A stretch of DNA of 64,000 nucleotides from Jiangella mangrovi (GTDB taxonomy: Bacteria; Actinomycetota; Actinomycetes; Jiangellales; Jiangellaceae). Position 1 is the stretch's first letter. Every line of letters begins with the position of its first letter. The notes under the pieces were generated by a model that worked only from the letters and a program-made list of their open reading frames with translations, was not told where the DNA came from and ran no database searches. Positions 8,904 through 17,518 of the stretch are shown piece after piece. The stretch covers positions 5,270,001 to 5,334,000 of the forward strand of contig NZ_JACHMM010000001.1 of the NCBI RefSeq assembly GCF_014204975.1, read 5' to 3'. Both the position numbers and the translations under genes were made by a program.

Positions 8904-9590
8904 ATGAACGAAGCGCCCGCGATCAGGCTCGTCGCGGCCGAGGACAGCTACCTGATCCGGGAGGGACTCCGGCTGCTCCTGGCCACCCAGGACGACATCG
9001 ACCTGGTGGGCACGGCGGCGTCCCTCCCGGAACTCGTCGCCGTCGTCGGCGAACACCGGCCCGACGTCCTGCTCACGGACGTGCGGATGCCGCCGGGCCA
9101 GGGTGACGAAGGCATCCGCGCGGCTGAGCAGTTCCGCGTCTCCCAGCCCGACCTGGGCGTCATCGTGCTGTCGCAGTACGTCGAACCGGACTGGGCCCTG
9201 CGCTTGTTCGAGCCCTCAGCCGCCGGCCGTGCGTACCTACTCAAGGAGCGTGTCGGCGACGTCGCCCAGCTCCGGCAGGCCATCGAATCCGTCAGGACCG
9301 GCGGATCCATGCTCGACCCGCGAGTCGTCGAAGCCCTGGTCCGGGCCCGCACCGCACGGACCCGGTCGCCACTGGCCCTGCTCACCCCGGCCGAGACCAA
9401 CGTCCTCGAGCTCATGGCACGCGGACTGTCCAACGCCGGTATTGCCGCAAGGCTGCAGCTGTCCGAACGCGCGGTCGAGAAGCGCATCACCACTGTCCTG
9501 GCCAAACTCGACCTCGGTCCGGACGACGCCGACGCCCACAGACGCGTACGCGCCGTCCTGCTCTACCTCGCCGACTCGAGTTCGGATTAG
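8904..9590 (+). CDS. LuxR/NarL-family response regulator
   Basis: 228 residues. The receiver domain has the acidic pair AED (residues 12-14), phospho-acceptor Asp59 in LLTDVRMP and the conserved Lys in YLLKERV. The C-terminal LuxR helix-turn-helix spans LTPAETNVLELMARGLSN to VEKRITTVLAKLDL. It is the expected partner of the divergent HisKA_3 kinase and is coupled to the membrane protein just upstream. Confidence 0.9.
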   Translation: MNEAPAIRLVAAEDSYLIREGLRLLLATQDDIDLVGTAASLPELVAVVGEHRPDVLLTDVRMPPGQGDEGIRAAEQFRVSQPDLGVIVLSQYVEPDWALRLFEPSAAGRAYLLKERVGDVAQLRQAIESVRTGGSMLDPRVVEALVRARTARTRSPLALLTPAETNVLELMARGLSNAGIAARLQLSERAVEKRITTVLAKLDLGPDDADAHRRVRAVLLYLADSSSD

Positions 9591-9621
9591 TCAGCCGGTC
9601 GTCTCCAGTACCGTCTGCTGC

Positions 9622-9654
9622 GCCCGCCCACGACTCGTCCCTCGGACGGGCGGG
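9622..9654 (+). terminator. Possible terminator hairpin after the response regulator
   Basis: CCCGCCC (9623-9629) can pair with GGGCGGG (9648-9654), with GTCC/GGAC pairing inside around a CTC loop and a 7-base bulge on the left arm. There is no T tract, which is common in actinobacteria. It lies 32 bases after the stop. Confidence 0.4.
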
Positions 9655-10481
9655 TCGGCCACACTACGACCCTTCGACCGTGGACGGTCTCTGGCTGCAC
9701 GGGTAGGCAGATGCCTTGGGTCGTCTCACCCCCACTGTGAGTCGATCAAATCCTCGTGCCGGGCTGTCCCCCGTTGCGGCGCCCGGCACGGGGGACAGAT
9801 CGCCTGCCAGACGGGCGACGAACTCGGCTTTCAGTTCGATGCCGAGCCAGTCCCGGTCGAGCTGTTCCGCGGCCTTTCCCAGGAGGACTTCGCGGAGGTC
9901 GACGGCGTGCACCGCACCTAAATGGGCGGCCTCGAGTGCGGTGAGCGCAAAATCACCCTCAAGTCAGTGCAGCGCCATGCCCGAGAAGCTCGGCGTCGAT
10001 CCCCGATGCTGCTGAGTCCCGGTGAGTAGACCCCAACCGGCCCCCGGCTGGCGCGGGTGATACAGATCTAGTCCGCTCGCAACCGGTAAGACCCCATCGC
10101 CAGTTGGTCAGCTCACGATCCTTGCCCGTCCGACAAGGTGGCCGGTCAGAGTCTGTGCGTGTGGCCGATCTGTCGCAGAACCAGGGAAGGGATGTATCCC
10201 TCCGGCCTGACGGTGTGTACGCGAAATGCGAGCCGTGCTGCCGTCCAACGTTGCCCACACTCGACGACCGGTCATCCGACCAGTTCACGGCCGTATTCAT
10301 CGCCCGACTCGACGACGCCCACGATGCGTCAGCGCGATCGCGGGCATGAGAGCACGCGGCAGCCACGCACTCCCGGTCACCGCGTGCCTTGGGGCGGTTG
10401 CCGCACATCACCATCGAGCACCCGCGCCGCCGATGGGCCTTCGTGTGGTCGTAGTCCCAGCCATCAGATCCCCGCGCGTTC
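9655..10481. other. Gap of about 830 bases, no supported gene
   Basis: Several open frames cross this stretch, but none has a ribosome-binding site, a family motif or convincing composition. The minus frame at 9664-9912 (AVDLREVLLGKAAEQLDRDW) is the most protein-like and could be a fragment of a lost gene. The stretch leads into the truncated 3' end of gntK, so it may mark a deletion or insertion scar. Confidence 0.3.
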
Positions 10482-10892
10482 TCATCGAGCCGATCCGCCA
10501 CCGCGTCGTGTCCTGGGTCGCCGGACGAGATCGCACCAAGCGGAGGCATCGAACTCGACGACGATGCCGACGACCGGGTCGCCGCAGGCCGCCTCGCGCA
10601 GCACGTCGCGGTAGACCCGGCGCAGCGCGGAACAGGTGACGACGGCGCTTCGGCACTGCTCGGCCTGGGCGCTCAGCCAGTCGCGGACGGTGCGCAGCCA
10701 CGGCTCGCGGTCGGCGTCGGTCAGCGGCGCGCCGGCCGACATCTTGGCGACGTTGGCCGGCGGATGCATGTCGTCGGCCTCGGCGAACGGCCGGTCCAGC
10801 AGCTCGGCGAGGCGGGTCGCGACCGTCGTCTTGCCGGAGCCGGACACGCCCATGACGACGAGGTGCGGCGGGATGCTCGCGCCGTACAGCAT
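10482..10892 (-). pseudogene. gntK: Gluconate kinase, C-terminally truncated
   Basis: ATG 10892 gives MLYGASIPPHLVVMGVSGSG, with the P-loop GVSGSGKTT and the gluconokinase signatures EADDMHPPANVAKM, GAPLTDADREPWL and SALRRVYRD. After PVVGIVVEFDAS the similarity stops and a short unrelated tail follows. Intact family members are about 165-175 residues and have a further nucleotide-binding and lid region. The 136-residue product is probably inactive. Gluconate kinase makes 6-phosphogluconate. The ATG overlaps the stop of the upstream transporter fragment (TGATG), as in a gnt operon. Confidence 0.75.
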
Positions 10893-11018
10893 CACACGAA
10901 CCGCCGGTCTCGCATGCCGCCCATCGGAGCGCCTCGACTCGCCGGGCAGGCGGCGCGGATGACCGGCCCGACGCCGGCGACGACCATCAGGGTCGTGAGG
11001 ATGAAGTAGCCCTGACGA
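10892..11018 (-). pseudogene. C-terminal fragment of a membrane transporter
   Basis: A 42-codon stretch reads RQGYFILTTLMVVAGVGPVI and then a basic tail, ending at a stop that overlaps the gntK start. It looks like the last helix of a sugar-acid permease or MFS carrier that once preceded gntK. Everything 5' of it has been replaced by the GerMN lipoprotein gene end. The family is not certain. Confidence 0.45.
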
Positions 11019-11026
11019 CCCCTGTG

Positions 11027-11737
11027 CTACTGGTCAGGAGTAGCAGGTCGGGGACAGCTGATCTCGCTTTCCAGGGCCGTTCCGGTGGGCAATGGGTCCT
11101 GGGGCACCGCGAGCAGGGTGGCGTACTCGGAGGCACCGAGTGGCCCGGTGGCCAGTTCGCCGCCTGGCAGCGGCACCTGGAGCTCCTCGTCATCGCGGAG
11201 CAGCTCGACCCGGTTGATGCCGGCGATCGAGGTGACCGAGAGCACGACCTGGGCGGCGGCGAGGGTGACCCGGCCGGTGCCGATCGCGTCGTTGGGTGCG
11301 ACTTGGAGTCGCGCTGTGTCGCCGTCGAGGTCGCGGAGGGTGACCCATTCCTCGGGTGGGAGCGCGGTGCCGATGCCGGCGATCCGGTCCTCTTCGGGAG
11401 GGCCGGCCACCAGCTGCTCGAGGATCTTCTCGACGACTTCGGCGCGTGTGGCCACGCAGTAGCGGGCCGCGGTTCTGGCCACGAGGTGCTCGGTGGTGTC
11501 GACCCAGTACAGGTGCGGCGACAGGGACTGCTCGGGGGCCGGCGACGGGGCCGGTGCCTGTTCCGGAGCTTCGAGGAGTTGGTAGGGCACCGCGGCGTCG
11601 TCGATGACTCGGACGGAATCGTCGGACGGTACACCGCACCCGGCCAGCGCGCCCATCAGCACGGCCAGCAGTACCGCTGTGCTCGTCGTCAGCGTCGTGG
11701 TGCCCTTGGCGGTGCGTCTTCCGGCGCGCGGGGTCAC
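11027..11737 (-). CDS. GerMN-domain lipoprotein
   Basis: 236 residues. It has an N-terminal basic region, a hydrophobic stretch and lipobox LAGC (Cys34), then a proline-rich linker (PEQAPAPSPAPEQ) and a GerMN-like domain (TEHLVARTAARYCV, LEQLVAGPPEED, TAARLQVAP-like strands and VEYATLLA-like repeats). Its start overlaps the kinase stop by four bases. Lipoproteins of this kind accompany actinobacterial sensor kinases such as MtrB (LpqB) and may tune sensing at the outer face of the membrane. Confidence 0.8.
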   Translation of the reverse strand: MTPRAGRRTAKGTTTLTTSTAVLLAVLMGALAGCGVPSDDSVRVIDDAAVPYQLLEAPEQAPAPSPAPEQSLSPHLYWVDTTEHLVARTAARYCVATRAEVVEKILEQLVAGPPEEDRIAGIGTALPPEEWVTLRDLDGDTARLQVAPNDAIGTGRVTLAAAQVVLSVTSIAGINRVELLRDDEELQVPLPGGELATGPLGASEYATLLAVPQDPLPTGTALESEISCPRPATPDQ

Positions 11738-13137
11738 GGCTGACCTCCGGATACGGGAAGGGAAAGGACGAAGTCGGCGCCTCCGGCAACGCTCTCACGG
11801 CACCATACCGAGCCGCCGTGGACGGCAACGGTCCGTTCGACGATGCTCAGCCCGAGCCCGCTGCCGCCGGTGGCGCCGCGGGCGCCGATCCGGGCGAATC
11901 GCTCGAAGATGCGCTCCCGCTCCTCCGAAGGCACCCCCGGGCCCGCGTCCTCGACGTGAATGTCGATGAACCGGCCCCGAGTGGCGATCCGGATACCAGT
12001 CAGCCCGCCGCCGTGGGTGTCGGCGTTGCGGATCAGGTTCGACAGTGCACGGCGGGCCTGGAGCGAGTCGACCCGCACCCACAGGCCGGCCGCCGCCGGC
12101 TCGGCCGTCACCAGATCGGTCGCCCCGAGCTCCGCCGGACCTGCAACATTCGCGATGCGAGTGTCGGCAACGGCCAGGCGAACGAGGTCGATCACCGGGA
12201 CGGTCTCCCACTCCGACTCGCGGACGCCCGAGTCGAGACGCCCGAGGGCGATCAGGTCCTCCAACGCCTGGCGGAACCGTTCGAGCTCGGTCCCCATCAG
12301 CCGGACCGCAAGCGTGGACGACCCCGACAGCCCGGGTGCACCCTGCAGCACCCCGAGGGCTGTGGTGAGGGTGGCCAACGGCGTACGCAGCTCGTGGGCG
12401 ACGTCCGCGGCGAACCGGGCATCACGATCGAACTGTTCGGTGACGGTGTCGACCATGTTGTTGAACGACCCCACCAGTGTGGCTAGGTCGGGGTCGTCGA
12501 CCGGGTCCAGGCGGGTGGCGAGGTCGCCGCCGGAGATCCGGGCGGCCGCGACCGTGACCTGGTTGAGCGGGCGCAACACGGCGCGCGCGGCATAACGGCC
12601 CAGCAGCGCACCGGCAATCGTGGTGATCACCGCGCAGACGATGAGTGCGGTGCGCAGGGTGAACAGTGTCCTGTCGAGCTCCTCGGCAACAGTGACCTCG
12701 TAATACTCCGCATCCACCGCGGGCAGTGGGAGGCCGACCACGATGGCGGGCGGATCGGTCGCCCGGGTCCAACTCAGGCCGACTGACCCGTCGGCGACCG
12801 CCCGCTCGACGTGCTCGGTGGCCGCGTGGCTCTCCTCCACGAGGCCGGAGGAGTACCACTGCCCGCCGGTACGTACGTAGGCGACGGTGCGGTTCGGAAG
12901 CGCGATCGCATCGAGCACGTCGGCCACGCTGGCACCGGAAGTGCGCAGCCCATCCTTGGCCAGGGCAGCGTCGGTGTAGGCCTGTTGCAATGCCGTGCGC
13001 TCACGCTGCTCGATCAGGTAGTGCCGGGCCGACAAATAGGTCCCCAGGGCAAGGATCACGCTGATCGACAACGCCCAAGCGGCAAAGGCGGCCACCACCG
13101 ATGACCGCAGTCCGCGCGCGGCCAGCCGAGCCCTCAC
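11734..13137 (-). CDS. Sensor histidine kinase with HAMP domain
   Basis: 467 residues from GTG 13137, which overlaps the regulator stop as GTGA. There are two membrane helices (WALSISVILALGTYL and LRTALIVCAVITTIAGALL) around an extracytoplasmic sensor domain. A HAMP linker follows, then the H box FAADVAHELRTPLATL, an N box (LIRNADTHG), and G boxes (VEDAGPGVP, GGSGLGLSI). It is of the OmpR-partner class. It forms a three-gene operon with the response regulator before it and the lipoprotein after it. Confidence 0.9.
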   Translation of the reverse strand: MRARLAARGLRSSVVAAFAAWALSISVILALGTYLSARHYLIEQRERTALQQAYTDAALAKDGLRTSGASVADVLDAIALPNRTVAYVRTGGQWYSSGLVEESHAATEHVERAVADGSVGLSWTRATDPPAIVVGLPLPAVDAEYYEVTVAEELDRTLFTLRTALIVCAVITTIAGALLGRYAARAVLRPLNQVTVAAARISGGDLATRLDPVDDPDLATLVGSFNNMVDTVTEQFDRDARFAADVAHELRTPLATLTTALGVLQGAPGLSGSSTLAVRLMGTELERFRQALEDLIALGRLDSGVRESEWETVPVIDLVRLAVADTRIANVAGPAELGATDLVTAEPAAAGLWVRVDSLQARRALSNLIRNADTHGGGLTGIRIATRGRFIDIHVEDAGPGVPSEERERIFERFARIGARGATGGSGLGLSIVERTVAVHGGSVWCRESVAGGADFVLSLPVSGGQP

Positions 13138-13850
13138 TGCGGATCCAGCCGGTAGCCCAGGCCGCGGATCGTGAGAACGATCGCCGGGGCGCCGGGGTCC
13201 TGCTCGATCTTGGTCCGCAGCCGCCGAATGTGCACGTCCACGATCCGCTCGTCACCGAAGTGACCGTCGGTCCACACCCGTGCGAGCAGGCTGCCGCGAC
13301 TCATCATCCTTCCGGAGTTCTCGGTCAACGCGTGTAAGAGCTTGAACTCGGTATGGGTCAGGTGCACGTCCTCGTCGCCGCGCCTGAGGGTGGCCGCGGC
13401 CGGGTCGAACACCAGCGGACCGTGCCCAGAGTCCAGCACTACCGCGGCGCCCACGTCGGGCGACCCATCAGCGGCGATATCGGGGCGCCGCAGCGCGGCC
13501 CGCAGCCGCGCCTGGACCTCGGCGACGTCGAACGGCTTGCGCACGTAGTCGTCGGCGCCGGCCTCCAGGGCCATCACCACATCCCGGGCACCGTCCCGGG
13601 CACTGATCACGATGATCGGGGCGGTCGTCTCCGGCCGGGCACCGCGGATGAAGGTGAACCCGTCCAGACCGCCCAACATCAGGTCGACCAGCATCACATC
13701 CACCCGCTCGGAGCGGACGAGGGCCAACGCGGTCACCGCCTCGGCGGCCTCGACGACGGTGTACCCGTCCTGCTCCAGCACCAGCCGCAGCGAGGTGCGC
13801 AGGCCGTAGTCGTCCTCCAGCACCAGCACCCGCCTCGACACACCCGGCAT
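13134..13850 (-). CDS. OmpR-family response regulator
   Basis: 238 residues from ATG 13850; an upstream ATG at 13889 adds 13 unconserved residues. The receiver has acidic residues EDD, phospho-acceptor Asp56 in MLVDLMLGG, and Lys in YVRKPF. The C-terminal winged helix is TEFKLLHALTENSGRMMSRGSLL then VDVHIRRLRTKIEQDP. It is the first gene of the operon and lies divergent from the STAS gene. Confidence 0.9.
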   Translation of the reverse strand: MPGVSRRVLVLEDDYGLRTSLRLVLEQDGYTVVEAAEAVTALALVRSERVDVMLVDLMLGGLDGFTFIRGARPETTAPIIVISARDGARDVVMALEAGADDYVRKPFDVAEVQARLRAALRRPDIAADGSPDVGAAVVLDSGHGPLVFDPAAATLRRGDEDVHLTHTEFKLLHALTENSGRMMSRGSLLARVWTDGHFGDERIVDVHIRRLRTKIEQDPGAPAIVLTIRGLGYRLDPQ

Positions 13851-13963
13851 CGTCTCACCGACCCCCCGACCGCACGCCCGCGTCGACATCCACGGTCCGC
13901 ATTGTCATGGAACTGCAAAGTGACCGTCGGGGCACCTCCACCTGGCCCGTGCAACCTGGGCCC

Positions 13964-14347
13964 ATGCACCAGAGTGCTCACACGCCACGTCCGCGCCGAA
14001 GGCGTGCCCGGCGACCACTGTTCTACACGCGCGATGCCTCAGCCGTGGTGCTCCTGTCGGATCAGACCTTGCGTGAAGGCATCCACGACCTGCGCTGGCG
14101 CCTGGAGGAGATGCTGGCAGACGGCCCATCCGCGCTGGTGGTCGACGTGTCCGGACTGACCAGGCTCTCCTCCCCGACCATCGCCGCGCTCCTGTGGGCC
14201 AAGCGGCGCTGCACGGCCCGCGGGGTCCGGCTAACACTCACGCAGCCGGACCAGGCCATGGTGGGTCTCCTGCACCGAGCCGGGCTCGACGACGTCCTGG
14301 AAATCCACCCTGCTCGCGATTCGGCCCTTGGAAAGGCAACTCGATGA
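13964..14347 (+). CDS. STAS-domain protein (anti-sigma factor antagonist-like)
   Basis: 127 residues from ATG 13964. A basic N-terminal tail is followed by a STAS fold: VVLLSDQTL, SALVVDVSGLTRLSSPTIAALL and GVRLTLTQPDQAMVGLLHRAGLDDVLEI. The usual phosphorylatable Ser sits in the strand-turn VSGLTRLSSPTI. Such proteins bind anti-sigma kinases and free a sigma factor. No anti-sigma kinase is adjacent. Its stop overlaps the next gene's ATG as ATGA, so the two are translationally coupled. Confidence 0.75.
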   Translation: MHQSAHTPRPRRRRARRPLFYTRDASAVVLLSDQTLREGIHDLRWRLEEMLADGPSALVVDVSGLTRLSSPTIAALLWAKRRCTARGVRLTLTQPDQAMVGLLHRAGLDDVLEIHPARDSALGKATR

Positions 14348-14784
14348 CGAACCACCCGCGACCCGACTTTGTGGTCCACCCCGAGGACGCAATGGCGAAG
14401 GTTCAGGCCTGGACGGACTCCCGAGTCGTCGGTGAGCGTGCCGCCACTCGCCTCGAGATTCTCGCCGCCTTCGGCGTGCACCTGGGGTTGTCGGCCTCAT
14501 CGAGGGAGATCACCGTGGACCTCGGCTGGCGCGACCCCAGCTGCGTGGAACTGACCATCGCCTGGTCGCCGTCGCGCGATGGAGCTGCTGACGACCCCGA
14601 GCCCTACGTGGCCGACGCCCTCACCGTGCTCACCAAGGAATGGACCCTTCACGACACCCGCCACGCGGCGGAACTGGTGTGCATCGTCGAGGACACCGGA
14701 AGCGACGACCGTAGCGATCAGGCCGAGGCGGCTCGGGCTGCACTCACCGACGGCCGCCGCCGGATGGCACCACAGACGGCATGA
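14344..14784 (+). CDS. Unrecognised protein coupled to the STAS gene
   Basis: 146 residues from an ATG inside the STAS stop. It is acidic and soluble, with a helical N-terminus (VVHPEDAMAKVQAWTDSRVV), a central strand region (REITVDLGWRDPSCVELTIA) and a charged C-terminus. An ANTAR-like RNA-binding helix (DALTVLTKEW) was considered but is not convincing. The overlap suggests a partner of the STAS protein. The family is not known to me. Confidence 0.65.
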   Translation: MTNHPRPDFVVHPEDAMAKVQAWTDSRVVGERAATRLEILAAFGVHLGLSASSREITVDLGWRDPSCVELTIAWSPSRDGAADDPEPYVADALTVLTKEWTLHDTRHAAELVCIVEDTGSDDRSDQAEAARAALTDGRRRMAPQTA

Positions 14785-14954
14785 CCTCGGAGGCCCGGAC
14801 GAACCTCGGGCGCTGATCCGCCGCACTCGCCTCTCCTCGAGCACGGAGCCGTGGCGCCTCCACGCGCCCGCCTCCGTCCGATTTCGCAGCCACTGCGAAC
14901 ACGAACGTCCCCGGTCCCGGTGGTCAGGGGGGTTACCCCCGGGGCTGGGGACTG

Positions 14955-15050
14955 GGGTCTCGCGTGCGGGCGAGTCACCCCTGCGGGGTGATCTGCCCGG
15001 GGCGCGGATGACGCAGGGTGGGCCCGCGTGCTCAGCCGCGGGCGAGACCC
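14955..15050 (+). ncRNA. Candidate structured leader RNA with a three-way junction
   Basis: Three helices fold without conflict. P1 is GGGTCTC (14955-14961) with GAGACCC (15044-15050). P2 is a long hairpin, CGGGC (14967-14971) with GCCCG (14995-14999), enclosing TCACCCC (14975-14981), loop TGC and GGGGTGA (14985-14991). P3 is GCCCGCG (15022-15028), an 8-base loop and CGCGGGC (15037-15043). P3 ends exactly where the 3' strand of P1 begins, and P1 ends one base before GGAGG, the ribosome-binding site of the gene at 15063. It does not match a riboswitch I know. GC-rich DNA can fold by chance, so comparative data are needed. Confidence 0.45.
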
Positions 15051-15062
15051 TGGAGGTCGACG

Positions 15063-15710
15063 ATGCCGGACGACGATGACCGGGTTCACCAGGCTGGCCG
15101 CACGGAGCTTCGCGAACTGGTCGCCGTCGTCGTCCTCTCCGTGACGGCGGTGCTCACCGCGTGGAGCGGATTCGAGGCCAGCAAATGGGGCGGCGAGATG
15201 TCGATCGCCTTCTCCCGGGCGTCGACCGCACGGATCGAGGCCTCCCGTGACGCTGCCGAGGCCGATGCCGCGCGTGGCTTCGACCTCGACGTGTTCAGCG
15301 TGTACGTCCAGGCGGTCGCCGCCGGCGACGAGGCGTTACGCCAGTTCGTGCAGACCCGCTTCACCGATCACTTCGCAGTCGCGTTCGACGCCTGGACGGC
15401 GATGTCGCCCCTCGCGAACCCCGACGCGCCCAAGAGCCCCTTCGCGCTCCCCGAATACCAACCACCGGGAGCGGCCGAAGCAGCGGCGGCAGATGCACGC
15501 GCCGACGCGCTCTTCGCCGAAGCCCTGGAGAACAACCAACGCGGCGACAACTACACGCTGCTGACGGTGCTGTTCGCGCTGGTGCTGTTCTTCACCGCGG
15601 TATCGCAGCGACTGCGCTCAGCGAGCCTGACCTGGGTGGTCATCGGTGGCGCGATGGCCTTGCTCCTCGTGGGTGTGGGCTTCCTCATCGCGTTCCCGAA
15701 GATCGTGTGA
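15063..15710 (+). CDS. Membrane protein with coiled middle, DUF4337-like
   Basis: 215 residues from ATG 15063, with TGGAGG seven bases upstream. One membrane segment lies near residues 18-36 (LVAVVVLSVTAVLTAWSGF). An alanine- and charge-rich helical region follows. Two membrane segments sit near the C-terminus (LLTVLFALVLFFTAVSQRL and VVIGGAMALLLVGVGFLIAF). The layout resembles DUF4337 proteins, whose function is unknown. Its leader carries the three-way-junction element, so its expression may be controlled at the RNA level. Confidence 0.75.
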   Translation: MPDDDDRVHQAGRTELRELVAVVVLSVTAVLTAWSGFEASKWGGEMSIAFSRASTARIEASRDAAEADAARGFDLDVFSVYVQAVAAGDEALRQFVQTRFTDHFAVAFDAWTAMSPLANPDAPKSPFALPEYQPPGAAEAAAADARADALFAEALENNQRGDNYTLLTVLFALVLFFTAVSQRLRSASLTWVVIGGAMALLLVGVGFLIAFPKIV

Positions 15711-15731
15711 GCCGGATCGGCATAATGTGGG

Positions 15732-16215
15732 TCACACTCGCGAGGAGGGGAACCCGATCGTGGCAGTTGATCCCGATGCCGCCAGAGCTCGCGTGCATGC
15801 CACTGCCTCGCTGACCTCGGGAGCGAGGATCACGGAGCCGTCGAAGTGTGACGCCTCCCCCAGCGTCCGGTGTGCGTCGTCCCAGGTGCCGTCAGCAAGA
15901 TCGAGGGTCGGGGACACCACGAGCCGCATATGGACGTCGCCACCGACGAGCCCCAGGCCGAGTTGGCCCGGCGGGCACCGGGGTCGAGGAGCATCTCCGG
16001 CCAACCTCAGTAGGCCTCGTTGAACCATCGAAGCGCAGCGGGACCTCGGGTGCGTACTCAGCGAGCCAGAACCGGTGAAACAGCGCCTGGTCGCAGGTGG
16101 GGATCACGACGGGGCTGCGGGTCACCCGGCGCAACTGGGCCAGGCCGGCCTCGAAGTAGCGCCACTGCTGCCACATGAGGTCTCGTTCAGGATCCTCGGC
16201 GAACTCGAACGCCAC
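15732..16215 (-). pseudogene. Decayed second copy of the class I methyltransferase
   Basis: Fragments match the intact gene at 26456-27241. One frame has RYFEAGLAQLRRVTRSPVVI and HRFWLAEYAPEV. Then, after a deletion and frame change, RFDGSTRP leads to a frame with GGDVHMRLVVSPTLDLADG and WDDAHRTLGEASHFDGSVI. The Rossmann N-terminus with the SAM loop is missing. The order and spacing show a copy that has lost its 5' half and internal sequence. Confidence 0.75.
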
Positions 16216-16245
16216 CTCCGCGACCGCGAGAACCCTGCTACGCCG

Positions 16246-16707
16246 TCACCTGCGCCCTGACGACAACCGGCGAGCCGGCCGGTCGGACTCCGCCCGGTCG
16301 AGCGCGCCCGCCATCGCGAACACGACAGCGGGCAGGACCACCGTCAGTGCCGAGGTGGTGACGATCAGGGTCACGGCGTCGGCGCCGCTCATGTGGTCCA
16401 GGTGCCGGCTGTGGAACACTGTGTGCGGCAGGCCGAACACGAACAGCGCTGCCGTGGCGGTGCGCACCAGCACCGGTGTCAGCCGGGTCGCGGCGACCAC
16501 GAAGATCACCGTCATCCCGAGGTTCATGAAGCCGTAGTCGCGCACCAGGTGCTCGTTGTACGGCGGCAGCGCCGCCACCCAGCCGGTGTCGATCAGCGGG
16601 ATGGGCCCGTCGTCGTAGAAGGACCGGGGCGCGAAACCTGCCCAGACGCCGAGCGTGGCGGTGAGCAGGCCGAGCACGATGACCAGCGCGCGGGTCCACG
16701 CCCTCAT
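16246..16707 (-). CDS. Small four-helix membrane protein (DUF4345-like)
   Basis: 153 residues with about four membrane segments (ALVIVLGLLTATLGVWAGF, FMNLGMTVIFVVAATRL, LVRTATAALFVFGLPHTVF and LIVTTSALTVVLPAVVFAM). A polar pair in PHTVFHSRHLDHM lies between helices three and four. The ATG overlaps the stop of the SDR gene upstream (ATGA), so it is the second gene of that operon. Function unknown. Confidence 0.75.
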   Translation of the reverse strand: MRAWTRALVIVLGLLTATLGVWAGFAPRSFYDDGPIPLIDTGWVAALPPYNEHLVRDYGFMNLGMTVIFVVAATRLTPVLVRTATAALFVFGLPHTVFHSRHLDHMSGADAVTLIVTTSALTVVLPAVVFAMAGALDRAESDRPARRLSSGRR

Positions 16708-17471
16708 GATCGGCTCCGGTCCGGGGCGCCCTGGTCGTCCGAGCGCGCGGCGAGGTAGTCGGCGAAGGTGATCCGGCCGTCGGCGTGCTCGGGTGCCAGG
16801 TGGTAGCCGGCGCGCAGGCCGCCGAAGGCCCGTCCGGGCGCCCGGAATGGCACGACGGCGCGATGGCGCCCCGTCGAGCGCAAGTACATCCGGGCCATGT
16901 CGGTGGCCTTCATGATCTCCGGCCCGCCCATGTCGGCCACCCGGCCGGCGGGCGGTGCCAGCGCGAGGGCGGCGAGCCGCTCGGCCACGTCGGCGTGGTC
17001 CACCGACTGGAAGCTCACGTCTGGTACGAGCATCACCGGGAGCCGCGCGAGCGAGTCGAAGACCGAGCGGACGTAGTCGTGGAATTGTGTGGCCCGCTGG
17101 ATCGTGTACGGGACGCCCGACTGCTCGATGATCCGCTCGGCGGCCACCTGGAGCCGGTAGTACTTGATCGGTATCCGGTCGATGCCGACGACCGAGATGA
17201 ACAGCAGGTGCGACACGTCCGCGTCGGCGGCGGCCTCGGCGAGCGCGCGCTCCATATCGACGTTGCGGTGCGAGGTTGCTGTGTGGACCACCACCTCCAC
17301 GCCGTCGAGCGCGGCCACGAGCCCGACGCCGGTCTTCCAGTCCACGGTGCGCAGGCCCGGCCCGGACCGCCGGCTGGTGACCCGAACGTCGTGCCCGGCC
17401 TGCCGGAGCCGGTCGACCACGAGAGAGCCCAGCCGCCCGGTGCCGCCGGTCACGAGAAATGTGGTTGTCAT
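16704..17471 (-). CDS. NAD(P)-binding SDR-family protein (NmrA/atypical SDR)
   Basis: 255 residues. The N-terminus TTFLVTGGTGRLGSLVVDRL holds the GxxGxxG dinucleotide loop. Later motifs are VVVHTATSHRNVD, SHLLFISVVGIDRIPIKYY (Tyr/Lys region) and VPYTIQRATQFHDYV. It resembles NmrA-like epimerase or reductase proteins that often sit in ECF41-controlled operons. An ECF41-like promoter lies directly upstream, with -35 TGTCACG and a downstream GGTC. The SDR at 17601 is divergent from it. The substrate is unknown. Confidence 0.8.
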   Translation of the reverse strand: MTTTFLVTGGTGRLGSLVVDRLRQAGHDVRVTSRRSGPGLRTVDWKTGVGLVAALDGVEVVVHTATSHRNVDMERALAEAAADADVSHLLFISVVGIDRIPIKYYRLQVAAERIIEQSGVPYTIQRATQFHDYVRSVFDSLARLPVMLVPDVSFQSVDHADVAERLAALALAPPAGRVADMGGPEIMKATDMARMYLRSTGRHRAVVPFRAPGRAFGGLRAGYHLAPEHADGRITFADYLAARSDDQGAPDRSRS

Positions 17472-17479
17472 GCTCCCTA

Positions 17480-17506
17480 GACCGGGCAGCGGCACGAAAC
17501 GTGACA
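17480..17506 (-). promoter_or_regulatory. ECF41-type promoter for the SDR/membrane operon
   Basis: On the minus strand TGTCACG (17506-17500) is followed after 16 bases by GGTC (17483-17480), 9 bases before the ATG at 17471. The published ECF41 motif is TGTCACA, about 16 bases, then CGTC. The downstream tetramer here is GGTC, as in both other copies in this window. Confidence 0.55.
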
Positions 17507-17518
17507 GCAGCTCAGCGC

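Noticed and set aside
9959-10549. Minus frame of 196 codons
   Set aside because: No start signal or family motif; arginine/serine-rich and shadow-like.
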